Shown in pieces: positions 34,639 to 44,878 of a DNA stretch of 54,237 bases (positions are counted from its first letter, which is position 1; each line of letters starts with the position of its first letter). The notes under the pieces are model-generated. The model searched no databases, was not told the origin of the DNA, and worked only from the letters and a program-made list of their open reading frames with translations. Both the position numbers and the translations under genes were made by a program. Source of the stretch: Virgibacillus sp. LDC-1 (GTDB lineage Bacteria > Bacillota > Bacilli > Bacillales > Amphibacillaceae); NCBI RefSeq assembly GCF_030137545.1, contig NZ_JARUVL010000018.1:1-54237 (forward strand). The letters are read 5' to 3'.

Positions 34639-35631
34639 TCATTGCTCTACCTTATCGTTAATTACTCGTTCAAAATTCCAGCATGCAACTTTTCGATTAT
34701 TTCCTACAACTAAGTCTGGCTCACTTTTTTTGCATTGTTCTGTTGCATACTCACAACGTGGGTGAAAGCGGCATCCTGCTGGAAGCTGACTTAAGCTAGG
34801 AATATTTCCTTTAATGGAATATAATCGCTCTTCACGGGGCCCAGACTCATTTGGAATAGATTGCAATAGACCTTTCGTATATGGGTGTGTGGGTTCATCA
34901 AAGATTTGATAAACCGTTCCTTGTTCTACAATTTTTCCAGCATACATGACTACAATGCGATCTGCCACCTCTGCAGCTACTCCCATATCATGGGTAATTA
35001 GAACAATAGACATATGAACCTTATTTTTTAAGTCATTTAATAATGTTAGTATTTGCGATTCGATCGTCACATCTAAAGCAGTCGTTGGTTCATCAGCTAT
35101 TAATAACTTTGGATTACAGGCTAGTGCTATCGCAATCATCACTCTTTGTCGCATTCCACCAGACAATTCATGTGGATACTGTTTCATTCGAACGTTAACA
35201 TCATTTATACCAACTAGTGCTAGTAGTTCACAGGCTTGCTCCCACGCTACTTTTTTAGGAACATGCTTATGACTAACAATACTTTCAATTAATTGTTTTC
35301 CAATCGTAAATACAGGATTTAATGCAGTCATCGGTTCCTGAAAGATAATTGAAATATCATTTCCTCGTACCTGCCTCATCTGTTCCTGTGACATTTCAAC
35401 TAAATTTTGGTCATTAAACAGGATTTCTCCATTAGCGATCTTTCCATTTTCGTATTCCAATAGACGCATAATAGAAAGACTTGTTACACTTTTTCCACTT
35501 CCAGATTCCCCCACAATACAAACTGTTTCACCAGGGTATACTTCGAATGAAATGTTATCAATCGCTCGAATAAAACCCTTTTCTTTTTGGAAATCTACAC
35601 TCAAATTTTCCACTCGCAATAGTTCCTTCAT
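34639..35631 (-). CDS. Peptide ABC transporter ATPase (DppD/OppD type)
   Basis: A 330-residue ATPase. Walker A GESGSGKSVTS, Q-loop FQEPMTALNPVF, signature LSGGMRQRVMIAIA, Walker B LLIADEPTTALDVT, then the C-terminal CRFHPRCEYATEQCKKSEP motif. The GKS-V and GGMRQR variants mark the D subunit as opposed to the F subunit. Ribosome site AAAGGAGGTG. It is the first transporter gene of the operon, 128 bp after the XRE-cupin regulator, with a dispersed repeat in the gap. Confidence 0.93.
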   Translation of the reverse strand: MKELLRVENLSVDFQKEKGFIRAIDNISFEVYPGETVCIVGESGSGKSVTSLSIMRLLEYENGKIANGEILFNDQNLVEMSQEQMRQVRGNDISIIFQEPMTALNPVFTIGKQLIESIVSHKHVPKKVAWEQACELLALVGINDVNVRMKQYPHELSGGMRQRVMIAIALACNPKLLIADEPTTALDVTIESQILTLLNDLKNKVHMSIVLITHDMGVAAEVADRIVVMYAGKIVEQGTVYQIFDEPTHPYTKGLLQSIPNESGPREERLYSIKGNIPSLSQLPAGCRFHPRCEYATEQCKKSEPDLVVGNNRKVACWNFERVINDKVEQ

Positions 35632-35671
35632 ATAATCACCTCCTTTAAAGAGCTAGTTTTTTAAAGTAAAG

Positions 35672-35759
35672 CTTCAATTAGTGAGGGTTTTCTTTCATCC
35701 CCACTTTCCTGCCTCATAGGACAAATAGAAGACTTACTGTCAGTTACATGCAGGAGAAG
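35672..35759. repeat. Dispersed ~100-bp repeat, copy B
   Basis: Aligns with 19331-19440 (see that entry): CTTCAATTAGTGAGGG...TTTCATCCCCACTTTCCTGCCTCATAGGA...TACTGTCAGTTACATGCAGGA. It fills the gap between the regulator stop and the first transporter gene, ending directly at the regulator's stop codon. Where the operon promoter lies relative to the element is not clear. Confidence 0.6.
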
Positions 35760-36302
35760 TCAGAACACAACAGGTGTAATCACTCCTAATAAATGCGTTT
35801 CTTCATCTAATAAATTTTCTCCATAGTGCTCTAAATGGGAAGGAAAATGAATGGAATCTCCTTCAAAAATATGATACTCATTATCGTCAACGATAAATTT
35901 TGCAGCCCCCTTTAATACGTAATAAAATTCTTCACCGGCAAATTTGAAAGTGTTTTTTTTCTTTTGATTCGGATCCAATATCAGAATATAAGGTGCTAAG
36001 ACTCTTTTATCAAAATTCCCACCAAGATTAGCATATAAAGTATCTAGCCCATTCACCTGAAACACCTGCTGTTGATCATGTCTTGTTACATAAGAATATC
36101 CCTTTCTATCATCAAAAAATTCTGAAATGTTAATTTCAAAAGCATCTGCAATTTTTTTTAATGAGCTTAAAGCAAGATTCGAGGTACCTCTTTCTACTTG
36201 TGATAAAAAACTAATTGATAAGTCTGTTGCTTCACTTAAATCCTTGAGTGTCATACCAAGTTGTTTACGTATTTTTTTAATTTTCTCGTAAACCTCTTTC
36301 AT
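35760..36302 (-). CDS. XRE-family regulator with cupin domain
   Basis: A 180-residue protein. Residues ~6-60 are a helix-turn-helix of the XRE/lambda-repressor type (LGMTLKDLSEATDLSISFLSQVERGTSNLALSSLKKIADAF). Residues ~100-178 are a cupin_2 barrel (FYYVLKGAAKFIVDDNEYHIFEGDSIHFPSHLEHYG). Such regulators usually sense a small ligand with the cupin and control adjacent catabolic or transport genes. Position at the head of the peptide operon in the same direction makes it the likely regulator. Confidence 0.88.
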   Translation of the reverse strand: MKEVYEKIKKIRKQLGMTLKDLSEATDLSISFLSQVERGTSNLALSSLKKIADAFEINISEFFDDRKGYSYVTRHDQQQVFQVNGLDTLYANLGGNFDKRVLAPYILILDPNQKKKNTFKFAGEEFYYVLKGAAKFIVDDNEYHIFEGDSIHFPSHLEHYGENLLDEETHLLGVITPVVF

Positions 36303-36648
36303 AAGAAAACCTCCTCATTATTGAGAGATAACATTTTATTAAATTTGATTCCACCTGTATTGATGTGAGCAAAAATTCAAAATAAAATAAATTATAGTAT
36401 TACTAAATTTTTATAATTATAGCATAATTTCTGCCGAAGTCTATTGTTTTTTCTAATTTATCTAAAAATAAATTTTATTCTTACATTATTTGTATTAAAA
36501 AACCCTTTAATTACATAAAAACTGGAAGTATATATACTTCCTCAATAAAAATCTGTATAATCAAACCTATCGATAATCTGAAGGGAATGAACTATGCGCA
36601 GATATCAATATTTATCACTCATATTCTAATTAAACGGAGGAATAAGTA
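36303..36648. other. AT-rich divergent promoter region
   Basis: About 346 bp between the divergent regulator and acetyltransferase genes, very AT-rich, with several candidate -10 boxes and no open frame. A short dyad, ACTGGAAGTATATATACTTCCTC near 36520-36542 (GGAAGTATATATACTTCC), is a perfect 9-bp inverted repeat that could be an operator. No terminator or RNA element was recognised. Confidence 0.4.
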
Positions 36649-37179
36649 TTGATTACACAATTTTTCACTGAAAGATTACACGTAAGAAAAATAACTACGA
36701 AAGATTCGGAAGAACTTTTCCGAATATGGTCAGATCCAGATGTAACCCGATTTATGAATATTAGTAACTTCACTAACGAACAACAAGCAGCCGATATGAT
36801 TTATTTTCTGAACCAGTTATATGAAAAGAATGAAGCAGTGCGTTATTCAATTATTGAATTATCAACGAACAAAATTATTGGTTCATGTGGATTTAATTCT
36901 CTAGATAAGGAACATGATAGAACAGAGATCGGATACGAGCTTGCCAAAGCATCATGGGGTAAAGGCTATGCCACGGAAGCTATCTCGAAATTAATAGATA
37001 TCGCATTTCAGGAAATGAACTTGAATCGGATAGAAGCTAAAATTGATGCAAAAAATAAAAATTCGATCCGATTAATGGAAAGACTCCATTTCACTTATGA
37101 AGGAACGCTTCGTCAATATGAAAAAAACGATGGCAAATATGCTGATATACAACTATTTTCAAGACTGAAATCCGATTAA
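36649..37179 (+). CDS. GNAT N-acetyltransferase (RimJ/RimL type)
   Basis: A 176-residue GNAT enzyme. FFTERLHVRKITTKDSEELFRIWSDPDVTRFM is the typical N-terminus of the RimJ/RimL group. GYELAKASWGKGYATEAI contains the acetyl-CoA pyrophosphate-binding Q/RxxGxG/A-type loop. NLNRIEAKIDAKNKNSIRLMERLHFTYEG is the conserved C-terminal block. TTG start with GGAGG 8 nt upstream. It could acetylate a ribosomal protein N-terminus, an amino acid or a drug; sequence alone does not decide. Single gene with its own terminator. Confidence 0.88.
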   Translation: MITQFFTERLHVRKITTKDSEELFRIWSDPDVTRFMNISNFTNEQQAADMIYFLNQLYEKNEAVRYSIIELSTNKIIGSCGFNSLDKEHDRTEIGYELAKASWGKGYATEAISKLIDIAFQEMNLNRIEAKIDAKNKNSIRLMERLHFTYEGTLRQYEKNDGKYADIQLFSRLKSD

Positions 37180-37185
37180 GATCCA

Positions 37186-37222
37186 AAAACCAGTTGTTTA
37201 CAAATGTAAGCAACTGGTTTTC
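37186..37222 (+). terminator. Intrinsic terminator of the acetyltransferase gene
   Basis: Stem AACCAGTTG / CAACTGGTT with inner pairing TTTAC/GTAA, followed by TTTC. It lies 7 nt past the stop. The remaining 234 bp to 37456 contain no gene I can support. Confidence 0.8.
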
Positions 37223-37456
37223 ATCTCGTTATATATTTAAATTTGTTTTCTCTGCTTTCTATGGTTATTGCTGGTAATCTTCTTCAGACACTAATGGGAT
37301 GGCTCTAATAAACAGCGCAACCGCTACGCGATGACCATAATAAGCGCTCTAGCAAGAAAAGTAGTAAAGAAATGTTTAAGGAGAAGAAAGGTTGATTGCA
37401 TCGTAAAACAAAGAAGCTCCCACTTCAAGCATACTTTTTCGCATAATTCGCTACCT

Positions 37457-39208
37457 TTACACAAGATTAATTTTTACCCAGCCTCTTAAACTATTGATTA
37501 ACCATATTTCTTCAAAGTCTTTTATGTTTTCTTTTAATAATTTTCTTTCCTTAACCTTCCCCGTACGAATTAAATGCTCTCTTAATGTGCCTGGTAACAG
37601 ACCAGATTCTATTGGTGGTGTCCAATATTCCTGTTCCCATTTAACGACTAAATTCCCTATCGTAAACTCTGTTAGCTCCTTCTCTTCATTCCATAAAAGT
37701 ATTTCATCCTGTCTTCCTTCTTTATGCTTTTCATACAATGCACGATTGGTAGTCTTGTGGTATAAAAATTTATTATCTTTCAAAATCGGGCTACTCGCTA
37801 ATCTTGCCTTTCGGTGACTGTTGTTGCCATCAAACGGACTTGATTTAATCCTACAATTACCTTGCAAATCTACAAAGAGATTTACCTTCGTAATCTGATC
37901 TTTGGGAAGGGTCTCAGCATGTTCAGTTAACTTCTTTTTAATATCCTCACCATGAAATGGAATATTAAAATATTGCGCAGACTTGTAGATTCGCTCAAGA
38001 TGATTTTCAATTAAGTAAAACGTGTTATGCTCGTACCTAATTGTTTCCATCAATTCAAAAGAAGGAATTTTTTCGTATAATACAGCAGACTTAGCGATCG
38101 CTTCTTTATATTCACCATCACTAGTTGATTCCCAAGTGATGCCCCCTCCAACGCCGTAATATGCCTTATTAATTTGCGTATCTACCATAAGCGTTCTAAT
38201 TGCTACATTAAAAACAGCTTGTTTTTTGGGAGTAATGTAACCAATACTACCGCAATAAATCTCTCTAGGTGTTGCTTCTAGCTCATTAATTATTGCCATC
38301 GTGCTTACTTTAGGTGCCCCCGTTATCGAGCCACATGGAAATAATGCTTGAAAAATTTCTGTAAAGCTTATGTTATCAACTAGATCAGCAGTAACCGTCG
38401 ATGTTAGTTGATATACGGTTGGATATTGCTCTACTTCAAATAGTTTCGGAACCTGAACAGTTCCTGTTTTAGCAATCTTCGATAAATCGTTTCTTAATAA
38501 ATCAACAATCATAAGGTTCTCGGCCTTGTCTTTTTCGGAATGAACTAATACATTCCGGTTAGCAATATCCTCTTCAAACCATCTCCCCCGTTTTATCGTT
38601 CCTTTCATTGGTTTAGTGGAGATTTTCCCGTTATCAATTTCAAAGAACAGTTCTGGAGAAACAGATAAGATTCGGAAACGTCCCAGGTCTAAGTAAGCAC
38701 TGTATTTTGCATCCTGTGCTTTCAGTAATTGTTCATAATAACGAGCATCATCAAAAGTGTCATCCGTTGATAATCTTACCGTGTAATTCACTTGATATGT
38801 ATCCCCATCAGATATATGTTTTTTAATCGCATCAACCTTCTTTTTGTAATCTTTTTCACTTTCGTTCATTTCCCAGTTTAAGTTGATATCCGTATCATCA
38901 TGCAGCTGGTTATTTTGGAAAGGGATTTTTACGGGCTCCTTATAAATTCCAAAATACACGAAAGGCATTGTATTATTTTCTTTTGTTATCAAACTATCAT
39001 CTAATCCTTTACCCGCTTCATAGGATATATATCCAGCAGCATACCAGCCAGCATGAATATATGTATCAATTTCCTGCATAGCTTTGAGTACTTCGCTAGG
39101 CTTATATGCAGCCACGATTTTTTCCGGTTTCTCAAATAACAACCTTTCTCTATTTTGTTTTGCAGCAAAGTCAAATATCATTCTATTATTTTGTTCATCC
39201 ATAATCAT
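37457..39208 (-). CDS. pabB: Aminodeoxychorismate synthase component I fused to ADC lyase (PabB-PabC)
   Basis: A 583-residue fusion for p-aminobenzoate synthesis. The first ~390 residues are a chorismate-binding enzyme: SVSPELFFEI, KPMKGTIKRG (the Lys of PabB-type active sites), NLMIVDLLRNDLSKI, SITGAPKVSTM and YCGSIGYITP. The C-terminal ~190 residues are class IV aminotransferase / ADC lyase, with LMETIRYEHNTFYLIENHLERI and the PLP Lys expected in FLYHKTTNR. Start ATG 39208 after AGGAAGG. It follows pabA by 20 nt. With PabA it converts chorismate and glutamine to ADC and then to p-aminobenzoate for folate. Such PabBC fusions occur in several bacteria. Confidence 0.9.
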   Translation of the reverse strand: MIMDEQNNRMIFDFAAKQNRERLLFEKPEKIVAAYKPSEVLKAMQEIDTYIHAGWYAAGYISYEAGKGLDDSLITKENNTMPFVYFGIYKEPVKIPFQNNQLHDDTDINLNWEMNESEKDYKKKVDAIKKHISDGDTYQVNYTVRLSTDDTFDDARYYEQLLKAQDAKYSAYLDLGRFRILSVSPELFFEIDNGKISTKPMKGTIKRGRWFEEDIANRNVLVHSEKDKAENLMIVDLLRNDLSKIAKTGTVQVPKLFEVEQYPTVYQLTSTVTADLVDNISFTEIFQALFPCGSITGAPKVSTMAIINELEATPREIYCGSIGYITPKKQAVFNVAIRTLMVDTQINKAYYGVGGGITWESTSDGEYKEAIAKSAVLYEKIPSFELMETIRYEHNTFYLIENHLERIYKSAQYFNIPFHGEDIKKKLTEHAETLPKDQITKVNLFVDLQGNCRIKSSPFDGNNSHRKARLASSPILKDNKFLYHKTTNRALYEKHKEGRQDEILLWNEEKELTEFTIGNLVVKWEQEYWTPPIESGLLPGTLREHLIRTGKVKERKLLKENIKDFEEIWLINSLRGWVKINLV

Positions 39209-39228
39209 AAAGTCTATTCCTTCCTAAA

Positions 39229-39795
39229 TTAATAATGTTCCAAGAAATTTTGTAAAATTTTATCGCCGTATTCAGTCAAGATGGATTCTGGATGAAACTG
39301 CACACCTTCAATCGGATAAGATTTATGTCTTATCGCCATAATTTCCCCGTCATCAGATGTTGATGTCACCTCAAGCTCTGGTGGAATTGAACGCGGATCA
39401 ATTACTAATGAATGATATCTCGTAACCGAAAACGGATCTGGTATTCCAGAAAAAATAGTTTTTTGATTATGAAAGATCATAGATTGTCTACCATGTTTCG
39501 GTTGCTTGGCTTTAACAATTTCCGCACCAAAAAACTGACCAATTGCTTGATGTCCCAAACATATGCCTAATATAGGGATTTTCCCTTTAAAATGATTAAT
39601 CGTTTCTAGGCTGATACCAGCGTCATTAGGCGCATGTGGTCCAGGTGAAATAACAATATGACTTGGATTTCGCTCTTCTATTTCACTAATAGAAATGTGA
39701 TCATTTTTCCAAACTTCAACCTCCACCTCTAGCTTCTTAAAGTATTGTTCTATATTAAAAGTAAATGAATCATAATTATCTACAATTAGCAGCAT
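39229..39795 (-). CDS. pabA: Glutamine amidotransferase subunit (PabA/TrpG)
   Basis: A 188-residue class I amidotransferase. Nucleophile Cys in PILGICLGHQAIG, and the His-Glu pair in GVQFHPESILTEYG. N-terminal LLIVDNYDSFTFNIEQYF is the standard start of this subunit, and VISPGPHAPNDAG is the oxyanion strand. It supplies ammonia to PabB encoded 20 nt downstream. No trp genes are near, so the pab role is favoured; in many Bacillaceae the same subunit also serves anthranilate synthase. The 225-bp gap to 40020 holds only a terminator. Confidence 0.92.
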   Translation of the reverse strand: MLLIVDNYDSFTFNIEQYFKKLEVEVEVWKNDHISISEIEERNPSHIVISPGPHAPNDAGISLETINHFKGKIPILGICLGHQAIGQFFGAEIVKAKQPKHGRQSMIFHNQKTIFSGIPDPFSVTRYHSLVIDPRSIPPELEVTSTSDDGEIMAIRHKSYPIEGVQFHPESILTEYGDKILQNFLEHY

Positions 39796-39974
39796 GTACT
39801 TCCATCCCTCATTGATTTTATTCGTTTAAGAAAACTGTTTTATATTCTCATCATTTTATCATACATATTAATTTCAAGGGATTTATCTTGTCATAAAGTG
39901 AATCCTGGATTCTGGATAAAAAGAGAGCAATTACGAATGCTGGTTGAAAGTAGAATATGAGGTTCAGAACATAT

Positions 39975-40008
39975 AAAAAGAGCGCATTTCTATTCCAGAA
40001 AAGCGCTC
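39975..40008 (-). terminator. Intrinsic terminator of the DUF899 gene
   Basis: Stem GAGCGC / GCGCTC with a 17-nt loop, followed on the minus strand by TTTTTAT. It lies about 12 nt past the stop at 40021. Confidence 0.7.
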
Positions 40009-40020
40009 ACTTCTTCATGC

Positions 40021-40839
40021 TTAATTATCGTTCTTTTTTGGATGGCAACAAGAATCTGAGTCCAAAGAATGTTCATATTCATCATGCCGACGAAGCCAAG
40101 TCTTGCCGTTTCCATCACTACGTCCAGGTGGTTGTTCCCAATCCTCTTGCCTACCAAGTGCTGTTAAATCAAGGTAATTGAACATGCCGATTATTAGGTC
40201 AGTTCCGCGGGCGTATGTTGTATACGTGTGATAAATGCTTTCACCATCTCGAAGGAATGTACTCACTCCCGGAACTTCCATTGACTTTACGGAATCAAGG
40301 GGTACACCTTTCTGAATAAGTTCCTCCTTGGTTAAGTAGTTGTATTCAATGGGAACAACAGATTCATCTAGTGTAGCATGGAAGTCATAATTAAAGTCGC
40401 TATTAAAAGAGGAGTACCAAGGAATGTTCCAACCCATACGTTCCTTGTACCGTTGGAGTTTAGACAGTGGAGCACGGGATATCAAAGCCAATGATGTGTT
40501 TCGTGCATGAAAATGAGCAAGATGACCGATGTTATCCGCAGCAAGTGAGCAGGCTGGACAACCTTCTTCCCAATCAGGATCAAACATAAAGTGATGCACA
40601 ATAAGTTGCGGACGCCCTTCAAATAGATCAAGCAAACGCGTTTTTCCCTGCGGACCATCGAAGACATAATCCTTATTGACTTCTACCATTGGAAGGCGAC
40701 GGCGCTCTGCATTCAGCGCATCTCGTGCTTTAGTAAACTCCTTTTCTTTGAGTAGCAGTTCCTTGCGAGCCACAAGCCATTCATCACGTGAGACGACATC
40801 AGGTAATTGCAGACGATTTTGCTCTTCTTTCATATACAC
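40021..40839 (-). CDS. DUF899 thioredoxin-like protein
   Basis: A 272-residue protein of the DUF899 family. Recognisable blocks: VVSRDEWLVARKELLLKEKEFTKARDALNAERRRLPMVEV, LLDLFEGRPQLIVHHFMFDP, EGCPACSLAADNIGHLAHFHARNTSLALISRAP. The CPAC motif lies where thioredoxins have CxxC. No signal peptide. The C-terminus ends in a His/Cys-rich tail (DSDSCCHPKK), which is unusual and could bind metal. Molecular function is unknown; a redox or peroxiredoxin-like role is often supposed for the fold. Its base composition looks slightly more GC-rich than its neighbours, a hint of transfer. The 189 bp upstream to 41028 hold nothing recognisable. Confidence 0.85.
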   Translation of the reverse strand: MYMKEEQNRLQLPDVVSRDEWLVARKELLLKEKEFTKARDALNAERRRLPMVEVNKDYVFDGPQGKTRLLDLFEGRPQLIVHHFMFDPDWEEGCPACSLAADNIGHLAHFHARNTSLALISRAPLSKLQRYKERMGWNIPWYSSFNSDFNYDFHATLDESVVPIEYNYLTKEELIQKGVPLDSVKSMEVPGVSTFLRDGESIYHTYTTYARGTDLIIGMFNYLDLTALGRQEDWEQPPGRSDGNGKTWLRRHDEYEHSLDSDSCCHPKKNDN

Positions 40840-41028
40840 ATCTCCCTCTTTTCTTTCTTAGAATAACTCCTCTGTACTTCTTCTCGATTGCAAGCATCAT
40901 TTCCTTTATTTTTTCCTTGCTTTCTTAATAATTGTATTTCTTATCTCTAGAAAGCTTCAAAAAAATATATTTATAAAAATTAAAAGAAATGAATCGTATC
41001 ATCAAATTCCAAAGATAATTTTACTTAT

Positions 41029-42159
41029 TTAATAAGTCCTAACAGGAGAAATGAGTTGTAAATGAGAGCCATTTCCGATTGGTTCAATTAAAATTGGCCT
41101 AATTGAACCATTAAAACATAAATTCACTTCTTTTTCCTTTATTATTTTTAAGGCTTCCATCATAAAATTTCCATCAAGAGTTACACTTAACTCTTCGTCT
41201 CCCGATATATTTTTAATGTATTGTTTTTCTCTAATTTCTCCCATTTCTGATGACATTGAGGAAATCATGATTTTGGAGTTGTCGTCTATTTGAAAATTAA
41301 TATTGTTGTTTCTCCATTCATTTGCAAAAACACTAGCTCTGTCAATACCTTCTAACAATTGCTTTGTATCTAGTGTAACAATTGTACTTGGTTGTTGAGA
41401 AAACAATCCTGAAATACTAGGATAATTACCCTCAATTAGTCTTGAATAGAAAGATATGTTTTCTGACTTAAAAACAATATTTGTTTTTGTGGCAAATATA
41501 TCAATATCAGTAGTATAACTACCGAATAACTTTAACAGTTCATTTAATGATGAACTGGGAACAATAAAGGATCCAATTAAATCTGATTTAATTTTAAGTC
41601 TTTTTAAGGATAATCTATGTGAGTTTGTTGCGATACAAGTAAGAAGTTCTTTTTGGAAAGAAAAACTTACCCCAGTAAGTACAGGGCTTGTTTCATACTT
41701 AGAAGCAGCAAAAACAGTTTGCTTTATAATTTCAATCAAATCATTACTATTTATCGTAACTATATTATGTAAATCGATATTCGGAAGAGATGGGTATTCC
41801 GTAACATCAATGCCGTTCATTTTGGTAATAATTTCTTCAGATTTTATAGTCGCTAACTGGTTTTCATCTACTTTAAAATGAATATCATTTGGTAATTTTT
41901 TAATTATCTCATTTAAATACTTAGCAGAAAGTACTATACTGCCTGTTTCAAGAATCTCTAATCTACTTAATCCATCATTTACTATAGAAATTGTTCTTTC
42001 TATAACAAAATCTGAATTACTTCCTGTAAGTGTTAAACTATCAGGTTTTGCATCTATTTTCATTCCTGTTAATATGGGTATAGTAGTTTTGGACGACACT
42101 GCATTGCGAACCTCTAATACAGCCTTTTTAAAATAGTCATTATTTATTTTGAACTCCAT
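41029..42159 (-). CDS. DNA polymerase III beta clamp paralog (DnaN2)
   Basis: A 376-residue sliding clamp, full length for the family. The three-domain pattern is present: MEFKINNDYFKKAVLEVRNAVSSKTTIPILTGMKI at the start, YPSLPNIDL, ATNSHRLSLKRLKIKS in the middle domain, and the C-terminal LQLISPVRTY (usual MPVRTY/LPVRTY). The main dnaN normally sits beside dnaA at the origin, with recF and gyrB. Here the flanks are DUF899 and groEL, so this is an additional copy. Strong ribosome site GAAGGGGGA. Extra clamps in Bacillales may serve repair or phage-like replication; in some bacteria an extra clamp gives resistance to clamp-targeting antibiotics. Role here is not known. Confidence 0.88.
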   Translation of the reverse strand: MEFKINNDYFKKAVLEVRNAVSSKTTIPILTGMKIDAKPDSLTLTGSNSDFVIERTISIVNDGLSRLEILETGSIVLSAKYLNEIIKKLPNDIHFKVDENQLATIKSEEIITKMNGIDVTEYPSLPNIDLHNIVTINSNDLIEIIKQTVFAASKYETSPVLTGVSFSFQKELLTCIATNSHRLSLKRLKIKSDLIGSFIVPSSSLNELLKLFGSYTTDIDIFATKTNIVFKSENISFYSRLIEGNYPSISGLFSQQPSTIVTLDTKQLLEGIDRASVFANEWRNNNINFQIDDNSKIMISSMSSEMGEIREKQYIKNISGDEELSVTLDGNFMMEALKIIKEKEVNLCFNGSIRPILIEPIGNGSHLQLISPVRTY

Positions 42160-42437
42160 AAAATCCCCCTTCTTTATTTCATCGTCTTAATACAATGTAT
42201 AACAACAACGTTTAACATGTTTATTCTTGTTCAAGTAATCTTCCCCTTTTATAAGAACATTTGTTCACAAACTCTACTTTATTTTAACATAAACATTCAT
42301 TATTACTTGTAAATTCTGAAAAAAGTAGTCAGTTGATATTTCTTCATCGGAAATGCACCTAAAATTACATATCAATTTGAAGTATTGGTCTTGCCTCAAA
42401 CATGTTGACAGCTTAGTTACTTTTCCAAGCAAGAAAT
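42160..42437. other. Gap between groEL terminator and the clamp gene
   Basis: About 278 bp of AT-rich sequence that includes the promoter region of the clamp gene. No convincing gene: the longest frame starts inside the groEL terminator. No operator was recognised. Confidence 0.4.
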
Positions 42438-42483
42438 AAAAAAAGAAGCCTCTCAAAAGTTCAGTGAACTTATGAGAAGCCTC
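42438..42483 (-). terminator. Intrinsic terminator of the groESL operon
   Basis: A long hairpin (GAGGCTTCTCA-AAGTTCA with TGAACTT-TGAGAGGCTTC, including two G-U pairs and one mismatch), followed on the minus strand by a seven-T run. It lies about 78 nt past the groEL stop. Confidence 0.8.
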
Positions 42484-42560
42484 ATTTAAATTCCTCAATG
42501 TTAGTATTTAACTCTCATCTTACTTACAAACCCACTCATATCAAGGGTTGGAACGGATTA

Positions 42561-44210
<1,650 letters not shown>

Positions 44211-44246
44211 TTAAAATCAAACCGAATATTTTTTATGTTGAATGGA

Positions 44247-44570
<324 letters not shown>

Positions 44571-44573
44571 TCA

Positions 44574-44600
44574 TTAGCACTCACCTACATAGAGTGCTAA
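44574..44600 (-). promoter_or_regulatory. CIRCE operator (HrcA-binding site)
   Basis: TTAGCACTC, 9 nt, GAGTGCTAA: a perfect match to the CIRCE consensus, 43 nt before the groES start. It places groESL under the HrcA repressor, which is controlled by GroEL availability. Confidence 0.97.
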
Positions 44601-44611
44601 CACCAATTATT

Positions 44612-44640
44612 ATAATAAATAATTCCGAAAAAAATTGCAA
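44612..44640 (-). promoter_or_regulatory. Sigma-A promoter of groESL
   Basis: On the minus strand TTGCAA (44640-44635), 17 nt, TATTAT (44617-44612), directly before CIRCE, so repressor binding would lie at the transcription start. An overlapping TATAAT one turn closer is possible but poorly spaced. Confidence 0.55.
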
Positions 44641-44878
44641 GCGTTGACGATTACATTTTTCGCTTTTTTTAATAAATCGAATCAGTCTTCCTATTATAAC
44701 AGGGATCGAAATTATGTTAAAATACGTAAGAGTAACATTTGATGCGTTGCTAAATCGTTTGCAACCATGCTACCCATTGCTGCTTTGATGTCAGCTGCGA
44801 TTTATGTAATGTACTTACATGAACCATACAGTCATAACATAGATATACTTAAAATGCATTTAAAGGAGACGTTCTATT

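Noticed and set aside
42274-42498. Minus-strand 74-codon frame downstream of groEL
   Set aside because: It starts within the groEL terminator hairpin, lacks a ribosome site and resembles no family.
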